Origin: Flavobacteriales bacterium UBA4110
GTDB lineage: Bacteria > Bacteroidota > Bacteroidia > Flavobacteriales > Weeksellaceae
DNA length: 64,000 bases
Assembly: GCA_002383165.1 (NCBI GenBank)
Contig: DFXK01000018.1
Location: 1-64,000 of the forward strand
Direction: 5' to 3'
Below the pieces are notes generated by a model. The model searched no databases. It was not told the DNA's origin and was given only the letters and a program-made list of their open reading frames with translations. Positions within the stretch are counted from its first letter, which is position 1; every line of letters starts with the position of its first letter. The position numbers were made by a program, and so were the translations under genes. This document shows, piece after piece, positions 34,469 through 42,205 of this stretch.

Positions 34469-34497
34469 CAAATATAAAACATATTTTTGAAAACAAA
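34469..34497 (-). promoter_or_regulatory. HU (34149-34439) promoter
   Basis: On the minus strand: TTTG (34497-34494), 17-base spacer, TATATTTG (34476-34469). Its -33 box lies inside the first codons of mutY; another CAAA four bases further gives a 21-base spacer. Confidence 0.55.
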
Positions 34498-35545
34498 CAA
34501 ACAAAATGCTGATTTTCTTCACATTGGAAAAAAGCTCACAAAGTGGTACGATAGCAACGCCAGACAACTTCCCTGGAGAGAAAACCAGCTTCCTTATAAT
34601 ATATGGATAAGTGAGATTGTTCTGCAGCAAACACAAGTCAAGCAAGGACTCGGTCATTATCTCAGATTTATAGAAAGATTCCCGACTGTTGTAGAGCTTC
34701 ACAATGCTTCGGAAGACGATGTATTATTATATTGGAAAGGTTTGGGTTATTATTCCCGAGCGATTAATCTTCACAAAGCAGCTCATCAGGTTGTAGAAGA
34801 TTTTGGAGGCGAGTTTCCTAACCATTATAATGACATTTTAAAATTAAAAGGTATCGGAAAATATACGGCTGCTGCCATTGCAAGTATTTGTTTTGAAGAA
34901 AAAGTTCCTGCAGTAGATGGTAACTTCTATAGAGTTTTGTCAAGGATTTTTGCTGATGATTTTGACATTTCAGGTTCGAAGGCTTTTCAATATTTTTCCG
35001 ATTTGGCTTTGTTAATTATGCCCGATGATAAAGCTGGAGAATTCAATCAGGCGATAATGGATATTGGTTCTGAGATTTGTAAACCCAAAAACCCTCTTTG
35101 TGGAGAGTGCCCTGTGAATGATGACTGCATTGCTTTCCAAACAGGAAGAGTTTCGGAGTTTCCTGTAAAAACGAAAAAAGTTAAAGTTTCGGATTTGAGT
35201 TTGAAATATTTTTTTGTGAAGCATAAAGATCACTTCCTTATCAAACAAAGAGGCAATGATTTTATCTGGAAAAAACTTTATGAATTCCCTATTTCGATTC
35301 CTGAAAATTGGACTAATTATATTGTCAATTCAAAAATAATCAGCCACAAACTAACGCATAAGAACATGACAATTGAAATCAATACTGTCGAAGTGGAATC
35401 GAAAAGCGACTTTGAAACATTTGCTTTAAAAAATGATTATACAATTGCTGATGACAGTCAGGCGGAAGAAAAATCCTTCCCAAAACCGTTGGAAAACTTT
35501 TACAAAAAAAGAAACATCTCAGAAACAGGAAAACTTCCATTCTAA
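34487..35545 (+). CDS. mutY: A/G-specific adenine glycosylase
   Basis: Removes adenine opposite 8-oxoguanine. 352 residues: LPWRENQLPYNIWISEIVLQQTQV, helix-hairpin-helix LKGIGKYTAAAIAS, catalytic Asp in AVDGNFYRVLSR, iron-sulfur cluster C-x6-C-x2-C-x5-C in ICKPKNPLCGECPVNDDC, and a C-terminal NUDIX-like 8-oxoG recognition part. No ATG is in frame near the N terminus; TTG at 34487 is the only standard start compatible with the promoter and would give a leader of about 18 bases. Divergent from HU. Confidence 0.94.
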   Translation: MKTNKQNADFLHIGKKLTKWYDSNARQLPWRENQLPYNIWISEIVLQQTQVKQGLGHYLRFIERFPTVVELHNASEDDVLLYWKGLGYYSRAINLHKAAHQVVEDFGGEFPNHYNDILKLKGIGKYTAAAIASICFEEKVPAVDGNFYRVLSRIFADDFDISGSKAFQYFSDLALLIMPDDKAGEFNQAIMDIGSEICKPKNPLCGECPVNDDCIAFQTGRVSEFPVKTKKVKVSDLSLKYFFVKHKDHFLIKQRGNDFIWKKLYEFPISIPENWTNYIVNSKIISHKLTHKNMTIEINTVEVESKSDFETFALKNDYTIADDSQAEEKSFPKPLENFYKKRNISETGKLPF

Positions 35546-35550
35546 GTATT

Positions 35551-35582
35551 TTTAAATTATCAAATAAACTTGTTTATATTTG
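35551..35582 (+). promoter_or_regulatory. promoter of the cobalamin unit
   Basis: TTTA, 20-base spacer, TATATTTG (35575-35582). The transcript would start at about the first base of the riboswitch. Confidence 0.55.
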
Positions 35583-35587
35583 CCGAG

Positions 35588-35812
35588 AATTTGGTTCCCG
35601 AATGTTTCGGGATTAAAAGGGAATGAAGCGCAAATCTTCAACTGTCCCCGCAACTGTAAATCGCAACGGATTTAATTAATTAATAATTAAATTTTTAAAG
35701 TTTTTGCTAAGAATAATTTTCTGATTATTCTTTATTCATCAAATGCCATTGTCCGTCATAGACGGATGAGAAGGCGCAAAATCAGCGAAAGTCAGGAGAC
35801 CTGCCAGCGATA
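35588..35812 (+). ncRNA. cobalamin (B12) riboswitch
   Basis: Conserved parts in order: GAAGCGCAAATCTTCAACTG, CCCCGCAACTGTAA, GCCATTGTCCGTC with a TCCGTC-ATA-GACGGA hairpin, GAAGGCGC, and the B12 box AAAGTCAGGAGACCTGCC (35788-35805). An AT-rich insert of about 70 bases between CGCAACGG and AATGCCATT lengthens a peripheral arm. Downstream, TGCTTT-CGGAGG-AAAGGCA can fold next to the start codon, and GGCAG there can pair with CTGCC of the B12 box, so ligand-dependent control of translation is likely. It precedes a BtuB-like receptor gene, as expected. Confidence 0.95.
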
Positions 35813-35850
35813 AATTTTAAATAAAGATGCTTTCGGAGGAAAGGCAGATT

Positions 35851-37674
35851 ATGAAAAAACTTTTTTTTGCGCTCTTTTCCCTTTTATTGCTGAATCAATT
35901 TTCCGCTCAGGAAACGTTGATAGATACTGTATTAATTGATAATCAATATAGGAAAGCATCTAAAACTGTGAAAATTGAGAACGTTAATTCTGATAAGATT
36001 TTACAAAACTCCACATCGTTATCAGATTTACTACGTTTTCAATCTAACATTTACATCAAGGAAAATGGTCGTGGCGCAACTTCATCTCCCTCTTTTCGTG
36101 GAACAACAGCACAACAAACCGCTTTTGTCTGGAACGGAATTAATATCAATTCTGTTTTCCTTGGTCAGGGCGACATTAATACTTTGAGTCCGCTGAGTTA
36201 TGAAAATGTCGGAGTTAAATATGGCGGCGGAAGTGTGGTTTATGGCAGCGGAGCGATTGGAGGCTCTATTCACCTCAACAACATTCTTGATTATAACAAA
36301 GGTTTTAGTGTAAATCTGTTTTCGGAATATAGTTCCTTTGCAACAATTAACTCGTTGGCATCTGCTAAATATAGCGATGAGAATTTTAGTTTTAATTTTA
36401 ATTTCAACCATTCTCAAAGTGAAAATGAGTATGAGGTGGAAGAAAAATATTACAAAAACAGAAATGGCGCTTATCAGAATTCTGCTTTCAATCTGGGAAT
36501 TGCCTACAAAATATCCACAAACAATGAACTTTATTGGCAAACTCAACTGTATGACGGTGTTCAAAACTATGCGCTTTTGTCTGAGTTTTCTACACCTACA
36601 AAATATCAAACCCAAAATTTCCGCAGTTTACTTGGTTGGAAATTAAAAAACAGGAAACTCAGCAACGAATTCAAAATTGCGTATTTAACAGATGATTATC
36701 AATATTTTGCAAACTCAGCAAAAAACGATTCTCAAAGCGGAGGCGCTTCTGAACAGTTTATTTTAAAATCAGATTTTAATTACCAACTGACCAAAAAATC
36801 ATCTTTCAACACCATTTTAGAATACAACTATCTCACTTCTGAAAGCTTCAAAACCCAAAGGTTGCCTGCTAACAGAAATCAAGGCTCCATCGCCGTTTTG
36901 TACCGAAATAACGAGTTGAAAAATCTATTTCTAGAATTGGGAGCCAAGAAAGATTTTGTAGAAGACTTCAGCAGTCCTTATTTATTTTCTGCAGGAGCAA
37001 ATTATCAAGCAAAACCTTGGTATCACATAAAATTTAATCTTTCAAAAAACTTTAGGGCGCCGAGTTTTAATGATCTGTACTGGGTGCAAGGAGGGAATTT
37101 GAATATGAAGGCAGAAACTTCGAAACAGGCAGAATTAGCTCAAACCTTAAAGTTGAAAAATTGGAAACTCTCTGTCACATCGTATTTTATGGACATCAAA
37201 AACATGATACGATGGCTTCCCAATATTACAGGAATGTATGAAGCCTCCAATACAGACAGAGTCAAATCTTGGGGAGTTGAATCACAAATTGGGTATAATT
37301 ATGTCAAAAATAATCATCACATTGAAACACAAATATCCTACTCATATACGCAATCTACTGATGAGAATCTGAAAAAACAACTTCCATACGTTCCTTTTCA
37401 CAACCTCAATGGTTATTTTTCTTACCATTATAAAAAGTATCAGCTTTTTGCTCAGGGTATCTGGAATGGGAAAATATTCAGCGATTCGGAAGAGTCTGAA
37501 AAATTAGCCTTAGAATCATTCGCCATAATTAATGGAGGCATTTCGGCAGAAATATTAAGAGGAACTAAAATAGGCTTCAAAGTCAATAACATTACAGACA
37601 AAGTTTACAGAACGGTTTACGGTTATTATATGCCGAAACGGAATTTTGCCATCCATTTGAATTTAAATTTTTAA
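35851..37674 (+). CDS. btuB: TonB-dependent cobalamin receptor, BtuB-like
   Basis: 607 residues: signal peptide ending at FSAQ, a plug domain (LSDLLRFQSNIYIKENGRGATSSPSFRGTTAQQTAFVWNGI, GSGAIGGSIHLNN) and an outer-membrane beta-barrel ending in the aromatic strand RNFAIHLNLNF. DTVLID shortly after the signal peptide may be the TonB box. B12 specificity is inferred from the riboswitch directly upstream. The frame is open to an ATG 8 codons earlier, but that lies in the regulatory hairpin; the ATG giving MKKLFFALFSLL is chosen. A propeller lipoprotein follows after 14 bases. Confidence 0.9.
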   Translation: MKKLFFALFSLLLLNQFSAQETLIDTVLIDNQYRKASKTVKIENVNSDKILQNSTSLSDLLRFQSNIYIKENGRGATSSPSFRGTTAQQTAFVWNGININSVFLGQGDINTLSPLSYENVGVKYGGGSVVYGSGAIGGSIHLNNILDYNKGFSVNLFSEYSSFATINSLASAKYSDENFSFNFNFNHSQSENEYEVEEKYYKNRNGAYQNSAFNLGIAYKISTNNELYWQTQLYDGVQNYALLSEFSTPTKYQTQNFRSLLGWKLKNRKLSNEFKIAYLTDDYQYFANSAKNDSQSGGASEQFILKSDFNYQLTKKSSFNTILEYNYLTSESFKTQRLPANRNQGSIAVLYRNNELKNLFLELGAKKDFVEDFSSPYLFSAGANYQAKPWYHIKFNLSKNFRAPSFNDLYWVQGGNLNMKAETSKQAELAQTLKLKNWKLSVTSYFMDIKNMIRWLPNITGMYEASNTDRVKSWGVESQIGYNYVKNNHHIETQISYSYTQSTDENLKKQLPYVPFHNLNGYFSYHYKKYQLFAQGIWNGKIFSDSEESEKLALESFAIINGGISAEILRGTKIGFKVNNITDKVYRTVYGYYMPKRNFAIHLNLNF

Positions 37675-37688
37675 TCAATATATATATT

Positions 37689-38756
37689 ATGAAAATCAGA
37701 AAACTACTGACAGGATTTTTTGCAGCAACATTACTTCTTACAACCGCTTGTAATGAAGACGAAATCATGGATAACGACGTCATAAAAGGGGCTTATCAAG
37801 GTGGGATTCTTATGGGTGTAGAAGGTGGGTTTAACAAAAACCAGGCAGAAGTATCTTATCTATCCGCAGACTTATCAACTTTGTCAGAAAATATCTATGC
37901 TGGTAATAATGACAATCAACCTTTGGGTGATGTTTTGCAAACTATAGCTTTCAAAGAGGACAAGGCTTATCTTGTAGTCAACAACTCCAACAAAGTAGAA
38001 GTGGTAGACCGTTATACTTTTAAGAAAGCAGCAACATTCCAGGCAGAACAAGCCAGAGGAATCGCTTTTGCAGGAAATTATGTCTATGTAACCAGCAATG
38101 ATTTTTTCAGCACTTATGCAGTCAATGTTTACAATGCTACTACTTTTGCTCCGGTTAAAAAACTTTCTTTTGACAGATACGCAGAAAAAATTGTAAGTGT
38201 TGGAGATCAGATTGTTGTTCAGACAGATGGTTCTACTTATGAGATGACACCACCTTACAACGAAATCCCAACGGGGCACACCATTACCACAATCAATTCT
38301 ACTACTAATGCAGTTGATAAAACCATTACACTTACGGATAACGGAATCATCAATGATATGATATCAGCTAATGGTTTTGCTTATGTCCTTTCTACGGAAA
38401 ACACAGATTCTTATATCTATGAAGTTAATACAAAGACAGGTACTTTCACCAGTTCTAAATTAACTGGAATAAGAGCTACTAAACTCAGATTCGCAGATAA
38501 CAAATTGTATTTTGCAGATTTAGACGGTAATATTTACAGTAAAGGAACAGCATCTAACACAACAGCTACTAAACTTTTCAAATATACTAAGACGGAAGGA
38601 TTATACCTATATGGCCTTAACATCATAGATGACAAAGTTTATATCTCTGATGTCAATTTCAACGGACCAAGCAAAGTGATGATCTATACTCTACAAGGAA
38701 GTTTGATAAAAACAATTTCTGCAGGAATAGGCGTAAATGCTTTCTATAAAAATTAA
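37689..38756 (+). CDS. surface beta-propeller lipoprotein, BtuG-like (YncE/DUF5074 type)
   Basis: 355 residues with lipobox LLTTACN (lipid Cys at about residue 21), then repeated four-strand blades of the YVTN/WD40 kind (for example AYLVVNNSNKVEVVDRYTFKKAATF and YVYVTSNDFFSTYAVNVYNATTFAPVKKL). In Bacteroides, BtuG is a lipid-anchored seven-blade propeller that captures cobalamin for BtuB; the same order and the shared riboswitch suggest the same role here. Sequence kinship to BtuG itself cannot be judged by eye. A strong terminator follows. Confidence 0.75.
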   Translation: MKIRKLLTGFFAATLLLTTACNEDEIMDNDVIKGAYQGGILMGVEGGFNKNQAEVSYLSADLSTLSENIYAGNNDNQPLGDVLQTIAFKEDKAYLVVNNSNKVEVVDRYTFKKAATFQAEQARGIAFAGNYVYVTSNDFFSTYAVNVYNATTFAPVKKLSFDRYAEKIVSVGDQIVVQTDGSTYEMTPPYNEIPTGHTITTINSTTNAVDKTITLTDNGIINDMISANGFAYVLSTENTDSYIYEVNTKTGTFTSSKLTGIRATKLRFADNKLYFADLDGNIYSKGTASNTTATKLFKYTKTEGLYLYGLNIIDDKVYISDVNFNGPSKVMIYTLQGSLIKTISAGIGVNAFYKN

Positions 38757-38777
38757 TTTTACACGATTTGTGTTTTT

Positions 38778-38815
38778 AGAGCTCTTTCAAGTTTTTTTGA
38801 AAGGGCTCTTTTTTT
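38778..38815 (+). terminator. terminator of the cobalamin unit
   Basis: 12-bp arms AGAGCTCTTTCA / TGAAAGGGCTCT (one mismatch), then a run of seven T. Confidence 0.8.
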
Positions 38816-38913
38816 GTTTAAGTGATACAAATAATTGTTTTTAAAAATTTCAAGCATAATTTTTGCTATTACTGATGCAGATAAAAAAACCTTAATTTTA
38901 TAAAAAAATTGCA

Positions 38914-40173
38914 ATGAGGGAAAAGATTGTTATTATCGGAGGCGGATTTGCTGGTTTACAACTTGCAAAACATCTTAATAATCAAGGAAAATACAAAGTA
39001 ATGGTCATCGATAAGATGAATCATCATATGTTCCAGCCCTTATTTTATCAGGTTGCAACAGGACGAATCGAGCCTTCTAATATCTCTTTCCCTTTCAGAA
39101 AAATCTTTCAAAAGTCCAAGAATATCCAATTCCGAATGACAGAGGTTAAGAAGATTATTCCTTCTGAAAATAAAGTGATTGGCGAAGATGGGGTTTTTAC
39201 TTATGACAAACTCGTGATTGCGACAGGTTGTAAAACCAATTTCTTTGGCAATCAAAAAATGCAAGAATTGGCTTTGGGAATGAAAAACACGCAGGAAGCC
39301 ATTACTATCCGAAATCATATCTTGATGACGTTCGAAAAGATGATTATCGAAAGAAAATCCAGCGATGATGGAAACTGGAATCTCGTGATTGTAGGAAGCG
39401 GACCAACCGGAGTAGAGTTAGCAGGTGCATTTTCTGAAATGAAAACCCATATTCTTCCCAGAGATTATCCTAGAATGAATTTCTCCGACCTTAATATCAT
39501 TCTGATAAGTGCTGGCGATAAACCACTGGAAGCAATGAGTCAAGAATCTCAGAACGCTGCAGAAGACTATCTGAAACAACTTGGTGTCAAATTTTTAAAA
39601 AACGAACGCGTTACGGATTACGATGGAGAAATCATTAATATGGCAAGTGGCAATTCTATCCCGACTAACAATGTGATTTGGGCCGCTGGAGTTACAGGAA
39701 ATATCATTGATGATTTCAATAAAGAAAACTTAGTTCGCAATCGATATATCGTCAATCGTTACAATCAGGTCAAAGGTTTTGATAACATTTTTGCTATCGG
39801 CGATATCGCTTATATGGAAACGCCAAAATATCCACAAGGTCATCCTCAGGTGGCTAATGTTGCCATTAACCAAGGGAAAAATTTGGCTAAAAATTTCAAG
39901 AAAAATTCAGAAAAAGACTGGCACGAATACGAATATATTGACCGCGGTTCTATGGCAACCATTGGAAAACACAGAGCTGTTGTTGACCTTCCGAAATTCA
40001 AATTTCAGGGATTTCTTGCTTGGTATCTATGGATGTTCTTACATTTGATGCTGATTCTGAGCGTCAGAAACAAAATCGCAATTTTCTTCAACTGGATGTG
40101 GAGCTATATCAACAAAGACTCTTCTCTGCGACTGATTATTGCGCCATCTAATAAAAACCCGACAGAACAATAG
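38914..40173 (+). CDS. ndh: type II NADH dehydrogenase (NDH-2)
   Basis: 419 residues. Two dinucleotide folds: FAD-binding GGGFAGLQLAKHL at the N terminus and NAD-binding VGSGPTGVELAGAF at about 160; FAIGDIAY is the family's second FAD motif and KYPQGHPQVANVAINQGKNLAKN the NDH-2 quinone-site motif. The C-terminal hydrophobic and amphipathic stretch (FLAWYLWMFLHLMLIL, FFNWMWSYI) anchors it to the inner membrane. It passes electrons from NADH to menaquinone without proton pumping. Monocistronic. Confidence 0.93.
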   Translation: MREKIVIIGGGFAGLQLAKHLNNQGKYKVMVIDKMNHHMFQPLFYQVATGRIEPSNISFPFRKIFQKSKNIQFRMTEVKKIIPSENKVIGEDGVFTYDKLVIATGCKTNFFGNQKMQELALGMKNTQEAITIRNHILMTFEKMIIERKSSDDGNWNLVIVGSGPTGVELAGAFSEMKTHILPRDYPRMNFSDLNIILISAGDKPLEAMSQESQNAAEDYLKQLGVKFLKNERVTDYDGEIINMASGNSIPTNNVIWAAGVTGNIIDDFNKENLVRNRYIVNRYNQVKGFDNIFAIGDIAYMETPKYPQGHPQVANVAINQGKNLAKNFKKNSEKDWHEYEYIDRGSMATIGKHRAVVDLPKFKFQGFLAWYLWMFLHLMLILSVRNKIAIFFNWMWSYINKDSSLRLIIAPSNKNPTEQ

Positions 40174-40184
40174 TATAAATGATG

Positions 40185-40245
40185 ATTGATAATTGATTTA
40201 ATTTTATTCATCATTTATCAACTTTCATTCATCAATTATAAAAAA
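40185..40245. repeat. TGAT/ATCA-rich intergenic repeat
   Basis: The spacer between ndh and trmD is built of GATGATTGATAATTGAT on one side and ATTCATCATTTATCAACTTTCATTCATCAATTAT on the other, roughly reverse complementary. Low-complexity spacers of this kind recur at 29549-29590. Not a CRISPR: no fixed repeat length or spacers. Confidence 0.4.
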
Positions 40246-40246
40246 C

Positions 40247-40921
40247 ATGAGAATCGATATCATCAGCGTACTTCCGGAACTTATGGAAAGTCCTTTCAGA
40301 ACCTCAATCTTAAAAAGAGCAATGGAAAAAGGACTGGCAGAAGTTCATTTTCATAACATCAGAAACTGGAGCATTGGAAAACATCGCCAGATTGATGATG
40401 AACCTTACGGTGGAGGTGCTGGAATGATAATGATGGTGGAACCTCTGGACAAATGTATTTCTGAGTTGAAATCCCAAAGAGATTATGACGAAATAATCTA
40501 TCTAACGCCTGACGGAGAAACACTTAATCAAAGAATCGCCAACACACTTTCCATTAAAAAGAATCTGATTTTTCTTTGTGGTCATTATAAAGGCATTGAC
40601 CAAAGAGTTCGTGATTTGCATATTACCAAAGAAATATCTATCGGAGACTATGTCTTAACTGGCGGAGAATTAGCAGCTTGTGTTTTAGCAGACTCTGTCA
40701 TCAGATTATTGCCTGGCGTTTTGAATGATGAACAAAGTGCATTGACAGATAGTTTCCAAGACGATCTTTTATCTTACCCAATCTACACAAGACCAGAAAC
40801 TTACAAAGGCTTATCCGTTCCAAAAATTCTATTAAGTGGTAATTTTGCAGCCATCGAAGAGTGGCAACACGAGGAAGCGTTGAGAATCACTAAAGAACGG
40901 AGACCAGACCTTTTGGAATAA
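40247..40921 (+). CDS. trmD: tRNA (guanine37-N1)-methyltransferase
   Basis: 224-residue SPOUT methyltransferase that modifies G37 of tRNAs. Motifs RIDIISVLPELMESPFRTS, YGGGAGMIMMVEPL, LCGHYKGIDQRV and the knot GDYVLTGGELAACVLADSVIRLLPGVL are all present; the C-terminal helix EEWQHEEALRITKERRPDLL is typical. In proteobacteria trmD sits in one operon with rpsP and rimM; here those genes lie 3 kb away with other genes between. Confidence 0.97.
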   Translation: MRIDIISVLPELMESPFRTSILKRAMEKGLAEVHFHNIRNWSIGKHRQIDDEPYGGGAGMIMMVEPLDKCISELKSQRDYDEIIYLTPDGETLNQRIANTLSIKKNLIFLCGHYKGIDQRVRDLHITKEISIGDYVLTGGELAACVLADSVIRLLPGVLNDEQSALTDSFQDDLLSYPIYTRPETYKGLSVPKILLSGNFAAIEEWQHEEALRITKERRPDLLE

Positions 40922-41011
40922 TTAATGATACAATCAAAATATGACCTTTCTAATTTCTAGAGAGGTTTTTATTTGTTTTTAAAATCATTATCTTTATCTA
41001 AAATTGGATGT

Positions 41012-41461
41012 ATGCAGAAGACGATTTATAATAAGACCGATCTCCGTAATTTTGTTAATGACACCATCAATGGAAAAATAAAAACACTTGATTTTTATCT
41101 CAATTTTTCTTTAGAAGCCAGCCGCGAAATCAAGAAAACCTCTAAATATGATTCCATAAGAGAAGAAATACAGGAAGAAATATATCATCTGGACAAACAG
41201 ATGGTTTCACTGAAAAGTATGCAGACACAGATGCGCAAAGTTCTGAACACAGCCTCGGACGTTGTAAAGCTTGGTTCATTGGTCATTACCAACAAAGCTC
41301 GTTTTTATATTTCCGTTTCCCTCGGCGAATTCTTCTTCGAGAATGACAGGTTTTATGCAATATCACCCGAAAGTCCAATGGCTCAGATTATGACCGGAAA
41401 AAAAGTTGGGGACGATTTTACACTTAATAACATCCATCAGAAAATTGTTGAAATCATTTAG
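41012..41461 (+). CDS. GreA/GreB C-terminal-domain-like protein
   Basis: 149 residues. The N part is helical (about 1-80). The C part, KLGSLVITNKARFYISVSLGEFFFENDRFYAISPESPMAQIMTGKKVGDDF, resembles the FKBP-like C domain of GreA/GreB, including the ISPESPMAxxMxGKKVGD motif, but the GreA coiled-coil tip is not evident. It could bind RNA polymerase without transcript cleavage. A TATCTTTA box lies 15 bases before the ATG; the longer TTG-start frame overlaps it. Function uncertain. Confidence 0.7.
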   Translation: MQKTIYNKTDLRNFVNDTINGKIKTLDFYLNFSLEASREIKKTSKYDSIREEIQEEIYHLDKQMVSLKSMQTQMRKVLNTASDVVKLGSLVITNKARFYISVSLGEFFFENDRFYAISPESPMAQIMTGKKVGDDFTLNNIHQKIVEII

Positions 41462-41547
41462 GTCTGAAATTATAAGATAAAAGTTTTATGATTTAATGTC
41501 AAATTCCAACTTTTATTTCCGACATCTGACTTCTGACTTCTTTCTCG

Positions 41548-41555
41548 TATCTTTG
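41548..41555 (+). promoter_or_regulatory. -7 promoter element of nitroreductase gene, leaderless type
   Basis: TATCTTTG, exact TAnnTTTG, ending 4 bases before the ATG. Preceded by TCTGACT direct repeats; no clear -33 box. Confidence 0.5.
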
Positions 41556-41559
41556 AACT

Positions 41560-42072
41560 ATGGAAAACGCAACTATTCTTAAACACATTATAGAAGAGCG
41601 CAGAAGCATCTTCCCAAAAGATTACTCAGACAAAGAAATCCCTCAACACATCATTGACGAAATCCTCAGCAATGCTGTTCTCGCTCCCAATCACAAACGT
41701 ACTAAACCTTGGCGTTTCAAAGTTTTCAAAGCAGAAGAAAAACAAAATCTTGGTCAGGAACTTCAGAATATTTATAAGGAAATCACACCGGAATTTCAGT
41801 TTCTGCAAAAAAAATATGACGATATCGGATTCAAAATTTCTAAGGCAAATGCGGTAATTTCAATCGTGGTAGAGTTCAGTGGTTTGGTTCCGGATTGGGA
41901 AGAAATCGCTGCTACATCTATGGCGGTTCAAAATATGTATCTCACTTGCACTGCCAATAGAATCGACTGTTATTGGAGTTCTCCGAAAATCGTAAATAAT
42001 TTGAAAAACTCTTTAAAAATCGAAGACAACCAGCAATGTTTGGGATTGTTTTATATGGGAAGTTTGGAATAA
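41560..42072 (+). CDS. nitroreductase-family protein
   Basis: 170-residue flavin enzyme of the short nitroreductase type (YdjA-like). N-terminal IIEERRSIFPKDYSDKEIPQHIIDEILSNAVLAPNHKRTKPWRFKVF shows the RRS and APNHKxTxPWRF flavin-binding pattern; the C end is IEDNQQCLGLFYMGSLE. It uses FMN and NAD(P)H; natural substrate unknown. Monocistronic, with probably no 5' leader. Confidence 0.9.
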   Translation: MENATILKHIIEERRSIFPKDYSDKEIPQHIIDEILSNAVLAPNHKRTKPWRFKVFKAEEKQNLGQELQNIYKEITPEFQFLQKKYDDIGFKISKANAVISIVVEFSGLVPDWEEIAATSMAVQNMYLTCTANRIDCYWSSPKIVNNLKNSLKIEDNQQCLGLFYMGSLE

Positions 42073-42205
42073 TTTTTATTTGACAAAATTTTTAACTCTA
42101 GCGGATTTAGGAAATACGGCAAATCTATTTCAGCTGCAACATCTGCCCAATCAGCGATAACTTTTCACGACATCTAAGTGCTAAAATTTATTTTAAACTT
42201 CATAA

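Noticed and set aside
35827..35850. Earlier ATG for btuB
   Set aside because: It lies in the riboswitch-linked hairpin, and the downstream ATG gives a proper signal peptide.
40185..40245. Repeated TGAT/ATCA units as a possible CRISPR
   Set aside because: No fixed-length repeats, no unique spacers and no cas genes.
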